NCBI GenBank assembly: GCA_020442235.1 | Contig: JAGRKQ010000126.1 | Span: forward strand, 1 to 7,193 | DNA: 7,193 nucleotides | From: Hyphomicrobiaceae bacterium | GTDB lineage: Bacteria; Pseudomonadota; Alphaproteobacteria; Rhizobiales; MH13 | Direction: 5' to 3' | Shown: in pieces, positions 1-5,723 of the stretch | Layout: every line of letters starts with the position of its first letter | Position numbering within the stretch: position 1 is the stretch's first letter | Made by a program: the position numbers and the translations under genes | The notes under the pieces: generated by a model | Told to the model about the DNA's origin: nothing | Seen by the model: the letters and a program-made list of their open reading frames with translations, nothing else | The model's database searches: none

Positions 1-140
1 GGATCGAAGCCGTAGCGCTCGTAAACGCCGCGGATCTGCGCGATCATCTCGTCGGTGGCGCGGATGTCCGCCGGTGAGCGGTCGATGAAACCGCGCGGCA
101 GACGGGCTTTGACGCGGGCGCGCTTGTCGGTGTTGGCCAT
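1..140 (-). CDS. hisS: Histidyl-tRNA synthetase, N-terminal fragment (3' part outside window)
   Basis: Class II aminoacyl-tRNA synthetase that charges tRNA-His in the cytoplasm. Only the first 46 codons are in the window; the gene runs off the left edge. The visible protein begins [18 protein letters not shown] and continues with [15 protein letters not shown] and a helix ending YERYGFD. This matches the start of rhizobial HisS, where [11 protein letters not shown] is followed by an amphipathic helix ending in YGFDP just before the class II motif 1 region. ATG at 140-138 is chosen because the homologous segment starts about ten residues later and no in-frame start is seen in the bases just upstream. 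There is no clear Shine-Dalgarno sequence before it. It lies 74 bases downstream of the MFS stop on the same strand, so it may be read from upstream or from its own weak promoter. The identification rests on memory of family sequences and a short fragment. Confidence 0.85.
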   Translation of the reverse strand, partial: MANTDKRARVKARLPRGFIDRSPADIRATDEMIAQIRGVYERYGFD

Positions 141-181
141 GATGTTCGGCTTGAGAAACGGTGGAAAATTCAGGTCGGGCC

Positions 182-210
182 GGTCTAGCCGATCCCTCAC
201 GCCCCGGCAA
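182..210 (-). promoter_or_regulatory. Weak candidate sigma-70 promoter for hisS
   Basis: On the minus strand TTGCCG (210-205) and TAGACC (187-182) are separated by exactly 17 bases, about 40 bases before the hisS ATG. The -35 matches TTGACA at 4 of 6 positions and the -10 is a poor match to TATAAT. The spacing and location, between the MFS stop and hisS, are the main support. It could easily be chance in GC-rich DNA. Confidence 0.25.
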
Positions 211-214
211 CCGA

Positions 215-1420
215 TCAGGCGATGCGCTTCATCACGGCGGACAGAAGAACGGCAAAAACACCGGTGACGGCAAGCGCATCGAGGGTTGCCGTCGTGCCGA
301 AGCGCTCGATCGACAGCGACACGAGGAAGGGCGTCACGGCGCTGACGGCAAGATTGACCCGCAAAAGCCGGCCGAGCCGCACCGCATACCCCTTTCGCCC
401 GAAGAGCATCAGCGGCACCACGCCGCGCACGATGTAGGAAAGCCCCTGCCCGGCGCCGAAGAACAGCGCAAAGCCGACCGCGAGCGGTGTTGCGAGCGCG
501 CCCATATGTTCAACCCGCGACAGAAAGAACAGCCCTGCCGCCATCAGCGCGCTCGACAGGATCGAAAGCGCCACGGGGCCGATACGAGCCTGAAAGGCGC
601 GTTCGGCAAAGCGGGCGCTGACCTGGGACGGGCCGATGAGGGTCGAAACCCAGACAAGGCCCGCCCCGGCGCCGATCGCACCCAGAACCGGGATGAGATG
701 GGCGTGCAGCGCAGCGATCTGGAACCCCTGAAGCGTGACGACGCCGACGAGAACCGGAAACAGCCACAGATGCGGCGTCGGGGCCGGCGCTTCGGGGAGG
801 GCTGCCTGCGGCATGGCCGGCCGCGCGCCTTCAGCCCGCCCGAGCTGGCGCGTGACATAGAGTTCGAGCGGCAGAACCAGCACCAACTGGATCGCGGCAA
901 AGGTGCCGAAAGCCGCCCGCCAGCCGAATGCGTCGGCCAGAAACACCGTCAGCGGCCAGTAGGTGGTGGAGGCGAAGCCGGCGATCAGGGTCAGTTCGGT
1001 GATCGAGCCCCTGGCCTTTTCGCCCTCGGCCTCGGCCATCGCGGCGAAGGCGGCATCATAGAAGACGCAGAGCCCGGCAAGCTGTCCGGCAATCAGCCCG
1101 ATGCCGAACACGACAGGGTGCGGGGCGAGCGCCAGCGTCGCCAAGGCCGCAACGCTGAGGAGCGCGCCGGCGACCAGGATGCGGCCCGCGCCGTGTGCCT
1201 CGATGTATCGCCCCATGCGCGGGGCGAGCAGGCCTGAAATCAGAAGACTGGCGGAGAACCAGGCGAAGATCACCGGCTTGTCGACGCCGAAGGTTTCGGC
1301 AACGCGCGGCGCCAGTGCCCCGACCGTGTAGTAAAGCGAGCCATAGGAGCAGAGCAGCGCCAGTCCGAGCGCGCCGATCACGCGGCGTGGCAGGCGGGGC
1401 GCCGTCCCGTCTGTGTCCAT
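215..1420 (-). CDS. Major facilitator superfamily (MFS) transporter
   Basis: A 401-residue inner-membrane protein with about 12 hydrophobic segments, the usual MFS size and layout. The loop between helices 2 and 3 (residues about 63-81, [18 protein letters not shown]) is a variant of MFS motif A, with Pro-Arg in place of the usual Asp-Arg. A hydrophilic Pro/Ala-rich central loop (about residues 192-214) separates two six-helix halves. The substrate cannot be read from the sequence; drug or metabolite export is the usual guess for such a stand-alone MFS protein. ATG at 1420 is used rather than the TTG one codon upstream, because the ATG shares its A with the tag stop (TGATG), a typical arrangement for translational coupling, and no separate Shine-Dalgarno sequence is visible. 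No terminator is seen after its stop, so transcription may continue into hisS. Confidence 0.85.
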   Translation of the reverse strand: MDTDGTAPRLPRRVIGALGLALLCSYGSLYYTVGALAPRVAETFGVDKPVIFAWFSASLLISGLLAPRMGRYIEAHGAGRILVAGALLSVAALATLALAPHPVVFGIGLIAGQLAGLCVFYDAAFAAMAEAEGEKARGSITELTLIAGFASTTYWPLTVFLADAFGWRAAFGTFAAIQLVLVLPLELYVTRQLGRAEGARPAMPQAALPEAPAPTPHLWLFPVLVGVVTLQGFQIAALHAHLIPVLGAIGAGAGLVWVSTLIGPSQVSARFAERAFQARIGPVALSILSSALMAAGLFFLSRVEHMGALATPLAVGFALFFGAGQGLSYIVRGVVPLMLFGRKGYAVRLGRLLRVNLAVSAVTPFLVSLSIERFGTTATLDALAVTGVFAVLLSAVMKRIA

Positions 1421-2028
1421 CAAGCAAGCGGACGGGCAAAGGCGGCCCGCTCGGCCTCGACCTGGGCCCGGCAGGCACAGCCTTCGACGTGATCATTGAC
1501 CATGCCCATGGCCTGCATCAGCGCATAAAGCGTCGTCGGGCCGACGAAGCTGAAGCCCCGCTTCTTCAGCGTCCTGGACAGCGTGACGGATTGCGGCGCG
1601 GTGGTGTTGGCACAGAGCACTTCCCGCGTCGGGTGCGCGGGGCGTTCCGCGGCCGGCGGTTCATGCGCCCACAGGAAGGCGGCAAGGCTCTTTCCCGTCT
1701 CGTCGCGAAGGCGCAGCACGGCGCGGGCATTGTTGACGGCGGAGACGATCTTGCCCCGATGACGCACAATGGCGGCGTTTTCGACAAGGCGGTCGACATC
1801 GGCGGGGGCGAAGGCGGCAACGCGCTCGATCTCGAAGCCCTCGAAGGCGTCGCGAAACGCTTCGCGCTTCCTCAGGATGGTGATCCAGGAGAGCCCGGAC
1901 TGAAATCCCTCCAGCACCATCTTTTCAAACAAGCGCGTGTCGTCGCCGACGGGACGGCCCCATTCGTGATCGTGATAGGCGACGTAAAGGGGATCGTCCC
2001 CGCACCACCAGCACCGCTCGCCCGTCAT
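1420..2028 (-). CDS. tag: DNA-3-methyladenine glycosylase I
   Basis: Helix-hairpin-helix superfamily base-excision enzyme that removes N3-methyladenine from alkylated DNA, leaving an abasic site. The 202 residues compare with 187 in E. coli Tag. The N-terminus (ERCWWCGDDPLYVAYHDHEWG) and the end (VNDHVEGCACR) are family signatures. The zinc-holding set of E. coli Tag (Cys4, His17, His175, Cys179) corresponds to Cys6, His19, His180 and Cys184 here. The base-recognition Glu38 and Trp46 correspond to Glu40 and Trp48 in LEGFQSGLSW, with Tyr15 and Tyr18 also present. IVRHRGKI and LKKRGFSFVG are further conserved blocks. Start is ATG 2028, preceded by GAGGAA at good spacing; a frame open further upstream to 2094 adds residues with no counterpart in the family. 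Its last base is shared with the MFS start, so the two are probably made from one message. Confidence 0.96.
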   Translation of the reverse strand: MTGERCWWCGDDPLYVAYHDHEWGRPVGDDTRLFEKMVLEGFQSGLSWITILRKREAFRDAFEGFEIERVAAFAPADVDRLVENAAIVRHRGKIVSAVNNARAVLRLRDETGKSLAAFLWAHEPPAAERPAHPTREVLCANTTAPQSVTLSRTLKKRGFSFVGPTTLYALMQAMGMVNDHVEGCACRAQVEAERAAFARPLA

Positions 2029-2034
2029 CGCATC

Positions 2035-2040
2035 TTCCTC
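2035..2040 (-). promoter_or_regulatory. Ribosome binding site of tag
   Basis: GAGGAA on the minus strand, six bases before ATG 2028. It decides the start in favour of this Met over the in-frame codon at 2094, which would add 22 non-conserved residues. Confidence 0.75.
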
Positions 2041-2102
2041 GCTTCGTTCATGCGGCGAAAGGTCGCGCGCTGAAAAAGCGGATGCAAGGGGCAATCGACG
2101 CC

Positions 2103-2861
2103 TCAGGAGAAGAGGGCGTCGATGTCGTCCTGGCTGGCGATGCCGTTGTCGTCTTCCAGCGCCGGGCCATTCAGCAAGGCCTGCTCGCCCTCCATGCCGA
2201 CCACATGGCGCGGAATGTTGGAGAAGCTTTCCAGCCCGCCCCAGATTTCCAGCATGTGCTCGACGCGGGTTTCGATGAAGCGCAGGGCCTGAACGACCTT
2301 GGTGATGCGCTGGCCGGTGATGTCCTGGAAGTTACAGGCCTCGAAGATGCGCATCGAGGCTTCGGCGATGTCGTTGGCCATGCCCTGATCGTCGCCTTCG
2401 AGCTTGGCGGAAAGATTGCCGGAACGCTCCTCGATGATCTCGGCCGCCGCGAGAATTTCCTCTGTCGCGGCCTCGGTTCCCTCCACCACGGCGTCGAGCT
2501 CGTCGGTGACGCGGTTGATGTCGCGGCCCTTGAAGCCGGAAAAATGCAGCGTCGCGATCTCGGATTTGGTCTCCAGAATCGCCTTCTGGATCGAAGCCAT
2601 CTCGTCATGCAGGGCGCGCGCTTCGGCCAGTTCCTTGTGGAAGGCGTCCATCGACTGCTGGGTGGCGGCCTGGGAAGCGGTCTCGGCCTTCGTGCCCTGT
2701 TCTTCCGGCAGGATCGCCTCGCGCAGTTCGGCAATGGCATCCAGAATGCTCTGGGTGTCAGCCGTGGAAATGCCCGGCCCCTGCACGCTGACGGTCGATT
2801 GCGCGCCGCTCATGCGTTCGATGCGAAAGCTTTTCATGCTGCCCGCTGCTGCCCGTGTCAT
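2103..2861 (-). CDS. cheZ: CheZ-family protein phosphatase (chemotaxis), orphan
   Basis: CheZ dephosphorylates phospho-CheY in the cytoplasm, ending the signal to the flagellar motor. This 252-residue protein is almost wholly helical and acidic. Residues about 70-155 suit a long coiled hairpin. Residues 178-185 (FQDITGQR) match the catalytic block FQDxTGQ of E. coli CheZ; Asp180 and Gln184 would be the counterparts of Asp143 and Gln147, Gln147 being the residue that positions the attacking water. The extreme C-terminus, SQDDIDALF (residues 243-251), sits where CheZ carries its CheY-tethering peptide. ATG 2861 is preferred because GAGGGGG lies five bases before it; Met9 and Met17 are weaker alternatives. 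No other chemotaxis or flagellar gene is nearby. The function as a CheY phosphatase is inferred from the motif; another receiver domain could be the substrate. Confidence 0.85.
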   Translation of the reverse strand: MTRAAAGSMKSFRIERMSGAQSTVSVQGPGISTADTQSILDAIAELREAILPEEQGTKAETASQAATQQSMDAFHKELAEARALHDEMASIQKAILETKSEIATLHFSGFKGRDINRVTDELDAVVEGTEAATEEILAAAEIIEERSGNLSAKLEGDDQGMANDIAEASMRIFEACNFQDITGQRITKVVQALRFIETRVEHMLEIWGGLESFSNIPRHVVGMEGEQALLNGPALEDDNGIASQDDIDALFS

Positions 2862-2866
2862 CCCTA

Positions 2867-2873
2867 CCCCCTC
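2867..2873 (-). promoter_or_regulatory. Ribosome binding site of cheZ
   Basis: GAGGGGG on the minus strand, five bases before ATG 2861. This supports the first Met over the internal Met codons at 2837 and 2813, which lack a comparable site. Confidence 0.6.
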
Positions 2874-2941
2874 GATGAACCGTTGGGCGCACCCTAGGGG
2901 GGAGACGTTAAAAATGGATCACGCCGGCAAGAGAAAGAGCG

Positions 2942-2970
2942 TTGGACAGCGACGTCGCGCGGGCTATGGT
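2942..2970 (+). promoter_or_regulatory. Candidate sigma-70 promoter of the DUF2927 gene
   Basis: TTGGAC (2942-2947) and TATGGT (2965-2970) are separated by 17 bases. The -35 matches TTGACA at 4 of 6 positions, and the -10 keeps the TATnnT pattern common in alphaproteobacterial housekeeping promoters. Predicted transcription would begin near 2977, about 50 bases before ATG 3028. That placement also argues against the in-frame upstream start at 2914, which would lie before the promoter. Confidence 0.5.
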
Positions 2971-3027
2971 CGAGCATCAAGCCGGTTCGCGAAGCGGGCC
3001 GTTCCCGTCTTTTCTTGTTCCTTGCCC

Positions 3028-3735
3028 ATGCGCTTCCGCATTCTTTCCGCTCTCTGCCTCCTTGCCGTCCTCGCAACGCCCGCCAGCGCCCAGCGCTACA
3101 GCGACAGCGCGCTTGCGGAAGGCTTCTATCGCACCGTCTTCGGACTGGAATACGCCACCTTCAGCGCCAATGCGCGCATCGTGAAGCGCTTCATCGGGCC
3201 GGTGCGGGTCTATGTCGACAACCGCGCCCGGCGCGACCGCCGCGCCCGGGTGGAGCGCTTCGTGCGCCAGGTCAATCGCGAGGTGCGCGGGCTCGACATC
3301 GCCGTCGCGTCCAATCCGGCGCAGTCCAACTTCACGATCTATGTCGTCGACCGCTGGCAGTATGAACGCATCATCCAGGACGAGATCTACAATTCCACAC
3401 GCACCGCGGCGCCGGGGCGCTGCATGGTGCGCGTCGTCACCGGACCGCGCGGCATTTCAAGGGCGCAGGCCGTCATCGTCTCCGACGAGGGCGAGTTTCT
3501 CTTCAATCGCTGCCTGATCGAGGAAACGCTGCAGGGGCTCGGGCCGCTCAACGACGATTCCACCCTCACCGACAGCGTGTTCAACGATTCCTCGCAGCTG
3601 GCCGAATTCACCCTGCACGACCGGTTCATCCTCAACATGCTCTATCACCCGGACATCCGGCCGGGCATGGACCGCCAGACGGTGAACAACATCCTGTCGC
3701 GGGTGATCGCGGATGTGCGCCGCTGGGTACGCTGA
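3028..3735 (+). CDS. Secreted DUF2927-family protein
   Basis: A 235-residue protein with a classical Sec signal peptide: MRFR, a hydrophobic core, then an AxA site (TPASA) with cleavage expected after residue 21. The mature part is therefore periplasmic; no lipobox Cys is seen at the cleavage site, although some DUF2927 members are called lipoproteins. I recognise the C-terminal half (about residues 130-215) as DUF2927, a proteobacterial family without known function. Its conserved parts are CLIEETLQGLGPLNDD (162-177) and LHDRFILNMLYHPDIRPGM (196-214). Two Cys (132, 162) could form a disulfide. Residues 165-175 read E-E-x-x-Q-x-x-G-x-x-N, placed like a metzincin HExxHxxGxxH motif with every zinc His replaced (see findings). 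The start at 3028 gives a proper signal peptide; an in-frame ATG at 2914 has a GGAG-containing site but would put 38 basic residues before it. Confidence 0.85.
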   Translation: MRFRILSALCLLAVLATPASAQRYSDSALAEGFYRTVFGLEYATFSANARIVKRFIGPVRVYVDNRARRDRRARVERFVRQVNREVRGLDIAVASNPAQSNFTIYVVDRWQYERIIQDEIYNSTRTAAPGRCMVRVVTGPRGISRAQAVIVSDEGEFLFNRCLIEETLQGLGPLNDDSTLTDSVFNDSSQLAEFTLHDRFILNMLYHPDIRPGMDRQTVNNILSRVIADVRRWVR

Positions 3736-3766
3736 GGACCGGCGCGCTGAGGCAGGTGCGCTGACG
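3730..3766 (+). repeat. Three imperfect copies of a short CGCTGA repeat at the DUF2927 stop
   Basis: CGCTGA occurs at 3730, 3745 and 3759, in units of 15 and 14 bases that also share flanking G-rich bases. The first copy contains the stop codon, and the second supplies a further in-frame TGA (3748-3750). This looks like local slippage duplication; no function is evident. Confidence 0.4.
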
Positions 3767-3774
3767 CGATCCTC

Positions 3775-3791
3775 TTAACCCCGGCTTTACC
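3775..3791 (+). promoter_or_regulatory. CtrA-like box upstream of the L,D-transpeptidase gene
   Basis: TTAACC (3775-3780) and TTTACC (3786-3791) are spaced 11 bases start to start. In CtrA terms this is TTAA-N7-TTTA, one base off the alphaproteobacterial CtrA consensus TTAA-N7-TTAA. It lies about 165-180 bases before the gene. This is pattern recognition only; no core promoter could be placed with confidence next to it. Confidence 0.35.
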
Positions 3792-3826
3792 GCGTTCCTT
3801 TGCCGAAGGTTCACCCTGTTCGACGG

Positions 3827-3845
3827 TTTACCGGCGGTTACCGCG
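3827..3845 (+). promoter_or_regulatory. Second, weaker CtrA-like repeat pair
   Basis: TTTACC (3827-3832) and TTACCG (3838-3843) again start 11 bases apart, giving TTTA-N7-TTAC, two bases off the CtrA consensus. It repeats the architecture of the pair at 3775-3791, which is why it is listed. Alone it would not be convincing. Confidence 0.25.
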
Positions 3846-3903
3846 CTCATCGCAATTCGATTCATCATTCGGTTGAGAAGGCCGGGTCAGGGTGCATGCA
3901 GCA

Positions 3904-3925
3904 GCAGGAGCAAGGGCGCTCCTGC
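3904..3925 (+). other. Perfect 8-bp hairpin in the presumed leader of the L,D-transpeptidase gene
   Basis: GCAGGAGC (3904-3911) and its exact reverse complement GCTCCTGC (3918-3925) enclose a six-base loop, AAGGGC. It ends 29 bases before ATG 3955. No T-run follows, so it is not a standard intrinsic terminator for the DUF2927 gene. It may be a 5' leader stem affecting message stability, or a protein-binding inverted repeat. Confidence 0.45.
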
Positions 3926-3954
3926 CTCACGGTCGAATGTGGTGAGTAAAGACC

Positions 3955-4692
3955 ATGAAGCGAGCATTCCTTGCGGCCCTGGCGGCCGTCCTTCTTTTGC
4001 CGGTCGGTGCGGGCGCGGCCAGCGCCCAGCAGGCAGCGGTGACCCTGTCGCGCGATCTCAGCGAACCCTGGGTGTTGCAGCTGCGCCCGGCGATGGCTCC
4101 CGGCCGGCGCGTTTTCGTGGCGCCTTCCGGACGGGCCGTTCCGGCAACCCGCGCCACGCAGGGCCGGCGCAGCGAACCGCAGCGCAGCGCCACGCGCCGT
4201 GAGCAGGCCCCGGCACCCGCGCCGCGCGCCGCGCGCGGCCGCCAGCTGGATCCGACCTATCTGCCGCAGGTCGTGCAATACAATCGCGACTACGCGCCGG
4301 GCACCATCGTCATCGATACGCCGAACCGTTTTCTCTTTCTCGTGCAAGGCGGCGGGCGCGCGCTGCGCTATGGCGTCGGCGTCGGCCGTCCCGGCTTTTC
4401 ATGGGCGGGCGTGAAGCAGATTTCGGCGAAGAAGGAATGGCCGGATTGGGTGCCGCCGAAAGAAATGCTCCAGCGTCGCCCGGACCTGCCACGCCACATG
4501 GAGGGCGGCCCGAACAACCCGCTCGGCGCGCGCGCAATGTATCTCGGCTCCTCGCTCTATCGCATTCACGGCTCGAACGAGCCGTGGACTATCGGTCACG
4601 CGGTGTCGTCCGGCTGCATCCGCATGCGCAACGAAGACGTTCAGGATCTCTACGAGCGGGTGCGCGTCGGCGCCAATGTCGTCGTGCTCTGA
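3955..4692 (+). CDS. Periplasmic L,D-transpeptidase (YkuD domain)
   Basis: Cross-links peptidoglycan stem peptides through 3-3 (L,D) bonds or attaches partners to them, using a catalytic Cys in the periplasm. The 245 residues begin with a Sec signal peptide (MKRAF, hydrophobic core, GAASA; cleavage near residue 24). A poorly ordered Arg/Pro/Ala-rich spacer follows (about 45-97). The YkuD domain (about 116-245) starts at TIVIDTPNRFLFLV. It contains His205 (RIHGS) and the active-site block HAVSSGCIRM (215-224), with Cys221 as nucleophile, the family pattern being [ST]-x-G-C-[IV]-R-M. ATG 3955 follows GGTGAG at eight bases and gives the signal peptide directly. It lies 219 bases after the DUF2927 gene, with its own regulatory region, and ends in a strong terminator, so it is probably transcribed alone. 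Which L,D-transpeptidase paralogue it is cannot be told. Confidence 0.94.
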   Translation: MKRAFLAALAAVLLLPVGAGAASAQQAAVTLSRDLSEPWVLQLRPAMAPGRRVFVAPSGRAVPATRATQGRRSEPQRSATRREQAPAPAPRAARGRQLDPTYLPQVVQYNRDYAPGTIVIDTPNRFLFLVQGGGRALRYGVGVGRPGFSWAGVKQISAKKEWPDWVPPKEMLQRRPDLPRHMEGGPNNPLGARAMYLGSSLYRIHGSNEPWTIGHAVSSGCIRMRNEDVQDLYERVRVGANVVVL

Positions 4693-4712
4693 ACGCAAGC
4701 CGTACCGATATG

Positions 4713-4742
4713 AAAAAGGCCGGCCCCTCGGGCCGGCCTTTT
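4713..4742. terminator. Bidirectional Rho-independent terminator
   Basis: A 13-bp stem: AAAAGGCCGGCCC (4714-4726) pairs with GGGCCGGCCTTTT (4730-4742) around a CTC loop. The T-run ends the stem on the plus strand, and the A-run (4713-4717) gives five Ts on the minus strand. It sits between the convergent L,D-transpeptidase and DUF2189 stops (4692 and 4768), so it can serve both. Confidence 0.9.
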
Positions 4743-4767
4743 GCTTCGGGTGATGATGTTTTTTCGC

Positions 4768-5562
4768 TCAGGCGGCGGCAGCCGTCTCACGCGGGACGAG
4801 GCGGCGATAGAGATGCCAGGTCGTGTGGCCGAGCACCGGCAGCACCCACAGAAGGCCGAGGAAGGCCGGCACGCAGGCGAGCACCAGAAGGAAGGCAACA
4901 AAGACCGCCCAGCTGAACATGGTCTGCGGATAGGTCAGGACCGTTCTGACCGAGGTCGTCATCGCCTCGACCGAGGTGACATGACGGTCGAGCAGCATCG
5001 GCACGGCCACCACCGTGATGGCGAAAACGGTGAAGGCGATCACGGCGCCGATGGCGTTGCCGACGATGAGGAAGGCGATACCGCGCGGATCGACGGTGAT
5101 GTTGGTCAGAATGGCGTCGAAGCTGCCATCGACGGAGCCGAAGAACAGCGCATAGACCAGAAGCGCGATGCGCACCCAGACCAGCAGGATGAAGCCGAGG
5201 ACGATGCCCATCATCACGATGGATCTGTTCTCGGCCTTGAAGATGACGCCGAACACCGCCTCGCTCGTGACCTGCAATCCTTCCTCGCGGCGGCGGGACA
5301 CTTCGTAAAGGCCAAGCGCGATGAACGGGCCGATGAGCGCAAAGCCCGCGGCCAGCGGGAAGGCGAGGACGATGCGTCCGGTATCGAGGACGAACCAGGA
5401 GATCAGCAGCCCGCCAAGCACATAGACGGCGGCGAAGGCCAGGCCATAGATCGGATAGGCGGCGAAATCGGCGACACCGGCGCGGATGGCGGCGGTCAGG
5501 TCGTCCTGATCGAATCCGCTTCTCACGGTCTCGTCCTGGGCGGTGGGTTCCATACTGGCCAC
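4768..5562 (-). CDS. DUF2189-family integral membrane protein
   Basis: A 264-residue inner-membrane protein with about six hydrophobic helices (approximately residues 36-59, 64-86, 114-142, 161-178, 179-191 with a short break, and 215-246). I recognise DUF2189, a proteobacterial family of unknown function. Its marks are PLAAGFALIGPFIALGLYE followed by VSRRREEG (residues 69-95) and the C-terminal WVLPVLGHTTWHLYRRLV (239-256). The N-terminal 20 residues are acidic and cytoplasmic in appearance. GTG 5562 is chosen because GGGGAG ends eight bases before it. ATG 5553, three codons in, is nearly as likely but lies 17 bases from that site. The frame stays open upstream to 5652 (ATG 5613, GTG 5652) without ribosome sites. 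Divergent from the small gene at 5724. No biochemical role can be inferred. Confidence 0.85.
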   Translation of the reverse strand: MASMEPTAQDETVRSGFDQDDLTAAIRAGVADFAAYPIYGLAFAAVYVLGGLLISWFVLDTGRIVLAFPLAAGFALIGPFIALGLYEVSRRREEGLQVTSEAVFGVIFKAENRSIVMMGIVLGFILLVWVRIALLVYALFFGSVDGSFDAILTNITVDPRGIAFLIVGNAIGAVIAFTVFAITVVAVPMLLDRHVTSVEAMTTSVRTVLTYPQTMFSWAVFVAFLLVLACVPAFLGLLWVLPVLGHTTWHLYRRLVPRETAAAA

Positions 5563-5570
5563 GGTTGAAG

Positions 5571-5576
5571 CTCCCC
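5571..5576 (-). promoter_or_regulatory. Ribosome binding site of the DUF2189 gene
   Basis: GGGGAG on the minus strand, eight bases before GTG 5562 and 17 before ATG 5553. It favours the GTG start. Confidence 0.55.
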
Positions 5577-5588
5577 GGTCTTGTTCCT

Positions 5589-5611
5589 GCGGCAAAGGCT
5601 GAGCCTGCCGC
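5589..5611 (-). other. Imperfect hairpin upstream of the DUF2189 gene
   Basis: GCGGCA (5589-5594) pairs with TGCCGC (5606-5611), and inside it GGC (5597-5599) pairs with GCC (5603-5605) around a TGA loop, leaving a two-base bulge. It would lie in the leader just before the ribosome binding site. It may be chance in GC-rich DNA. Confidence 0.25.
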
Positions 5612-5661
5612 ATTGTAACGGCAACTGCAATCGCTGATGCCGCCTTCGCCACGCTGCGGCA

Positions 5662-5680
5662 ATGACATGGAACAAGTCAT
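5662..5680. promoter_or_regulatory. Short inverted repeat in the divergent promoter region
   Basis: ATGAC (5662-5666) and GTCAT (5676-5680) form a five-base inverted repeat with a nine-base centre, so the half-site centres lie 14 bases apart. It sits between the divergent DUF2189 and small membrane protein genes, where a dimeric regulator could act on both. The arms are short, so chance is possible. Confidence 0.25.
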
Positions 5681-5723
5681 GCGCCCGTGGACGCGGCGGG
5701 GCAAGACCGGCTAAGCCTTGGGA

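Noticed and set aside
161..1237. Long plus-strand open frame (358 codons) opposite the MFS gene
   Set aside because: Its protein is rich in Arg, Gly, Asp, His and Gln with no hydrophobic core, the usual antisense shadow of a GC-rich gene, and the opposite strand encodes a clear MFS protein.
1195..2073. Plus-strand open frame (292 codons) opposite tag
   Set aside because: It is antisense to an unmistakable Tag protein with all zinc and base-binding residues kept. No ribosome site or family resemblance was seen.
2082..2897. Plus-strand open frame (271 codons) opposite cheZ
   Set aside because: It has a more protein-like composition than most shadows, but it mirrors the helical cheZ codons exactly and runs across the cheZ start region. 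cheZ has the catalytic motif and a good ribosome site.
2914..3027. Upstream in-frame ATG (2914) for the DUF2927 gene, preceded by a GGGGGGAG run
   Set aside because: It would place 38 mostly basic residues before a textbook signal peptide, and it lies upstream of the best promoter candidate. The G-run belongs to a small palindrome (CCCTAGGG, 2892-2899).
3873..3901. TTGAGA with a 17-base spacer as a promoter for the L,D-transpeptidase
   Set aside because: The -35 is good, but the bases at the -10 position (ATGCAG) do not resemble a -10 element, and the start point would fall inside the leader hairpin.
4741..5568. Plus-strand His/Asp/Glu-rich open frame opposite the DUF2189 gene
   Set aside because: The extreme charged composition is what antisense reading of hydrophobic helix codons yields. 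The frame also begins inside the terminator region.
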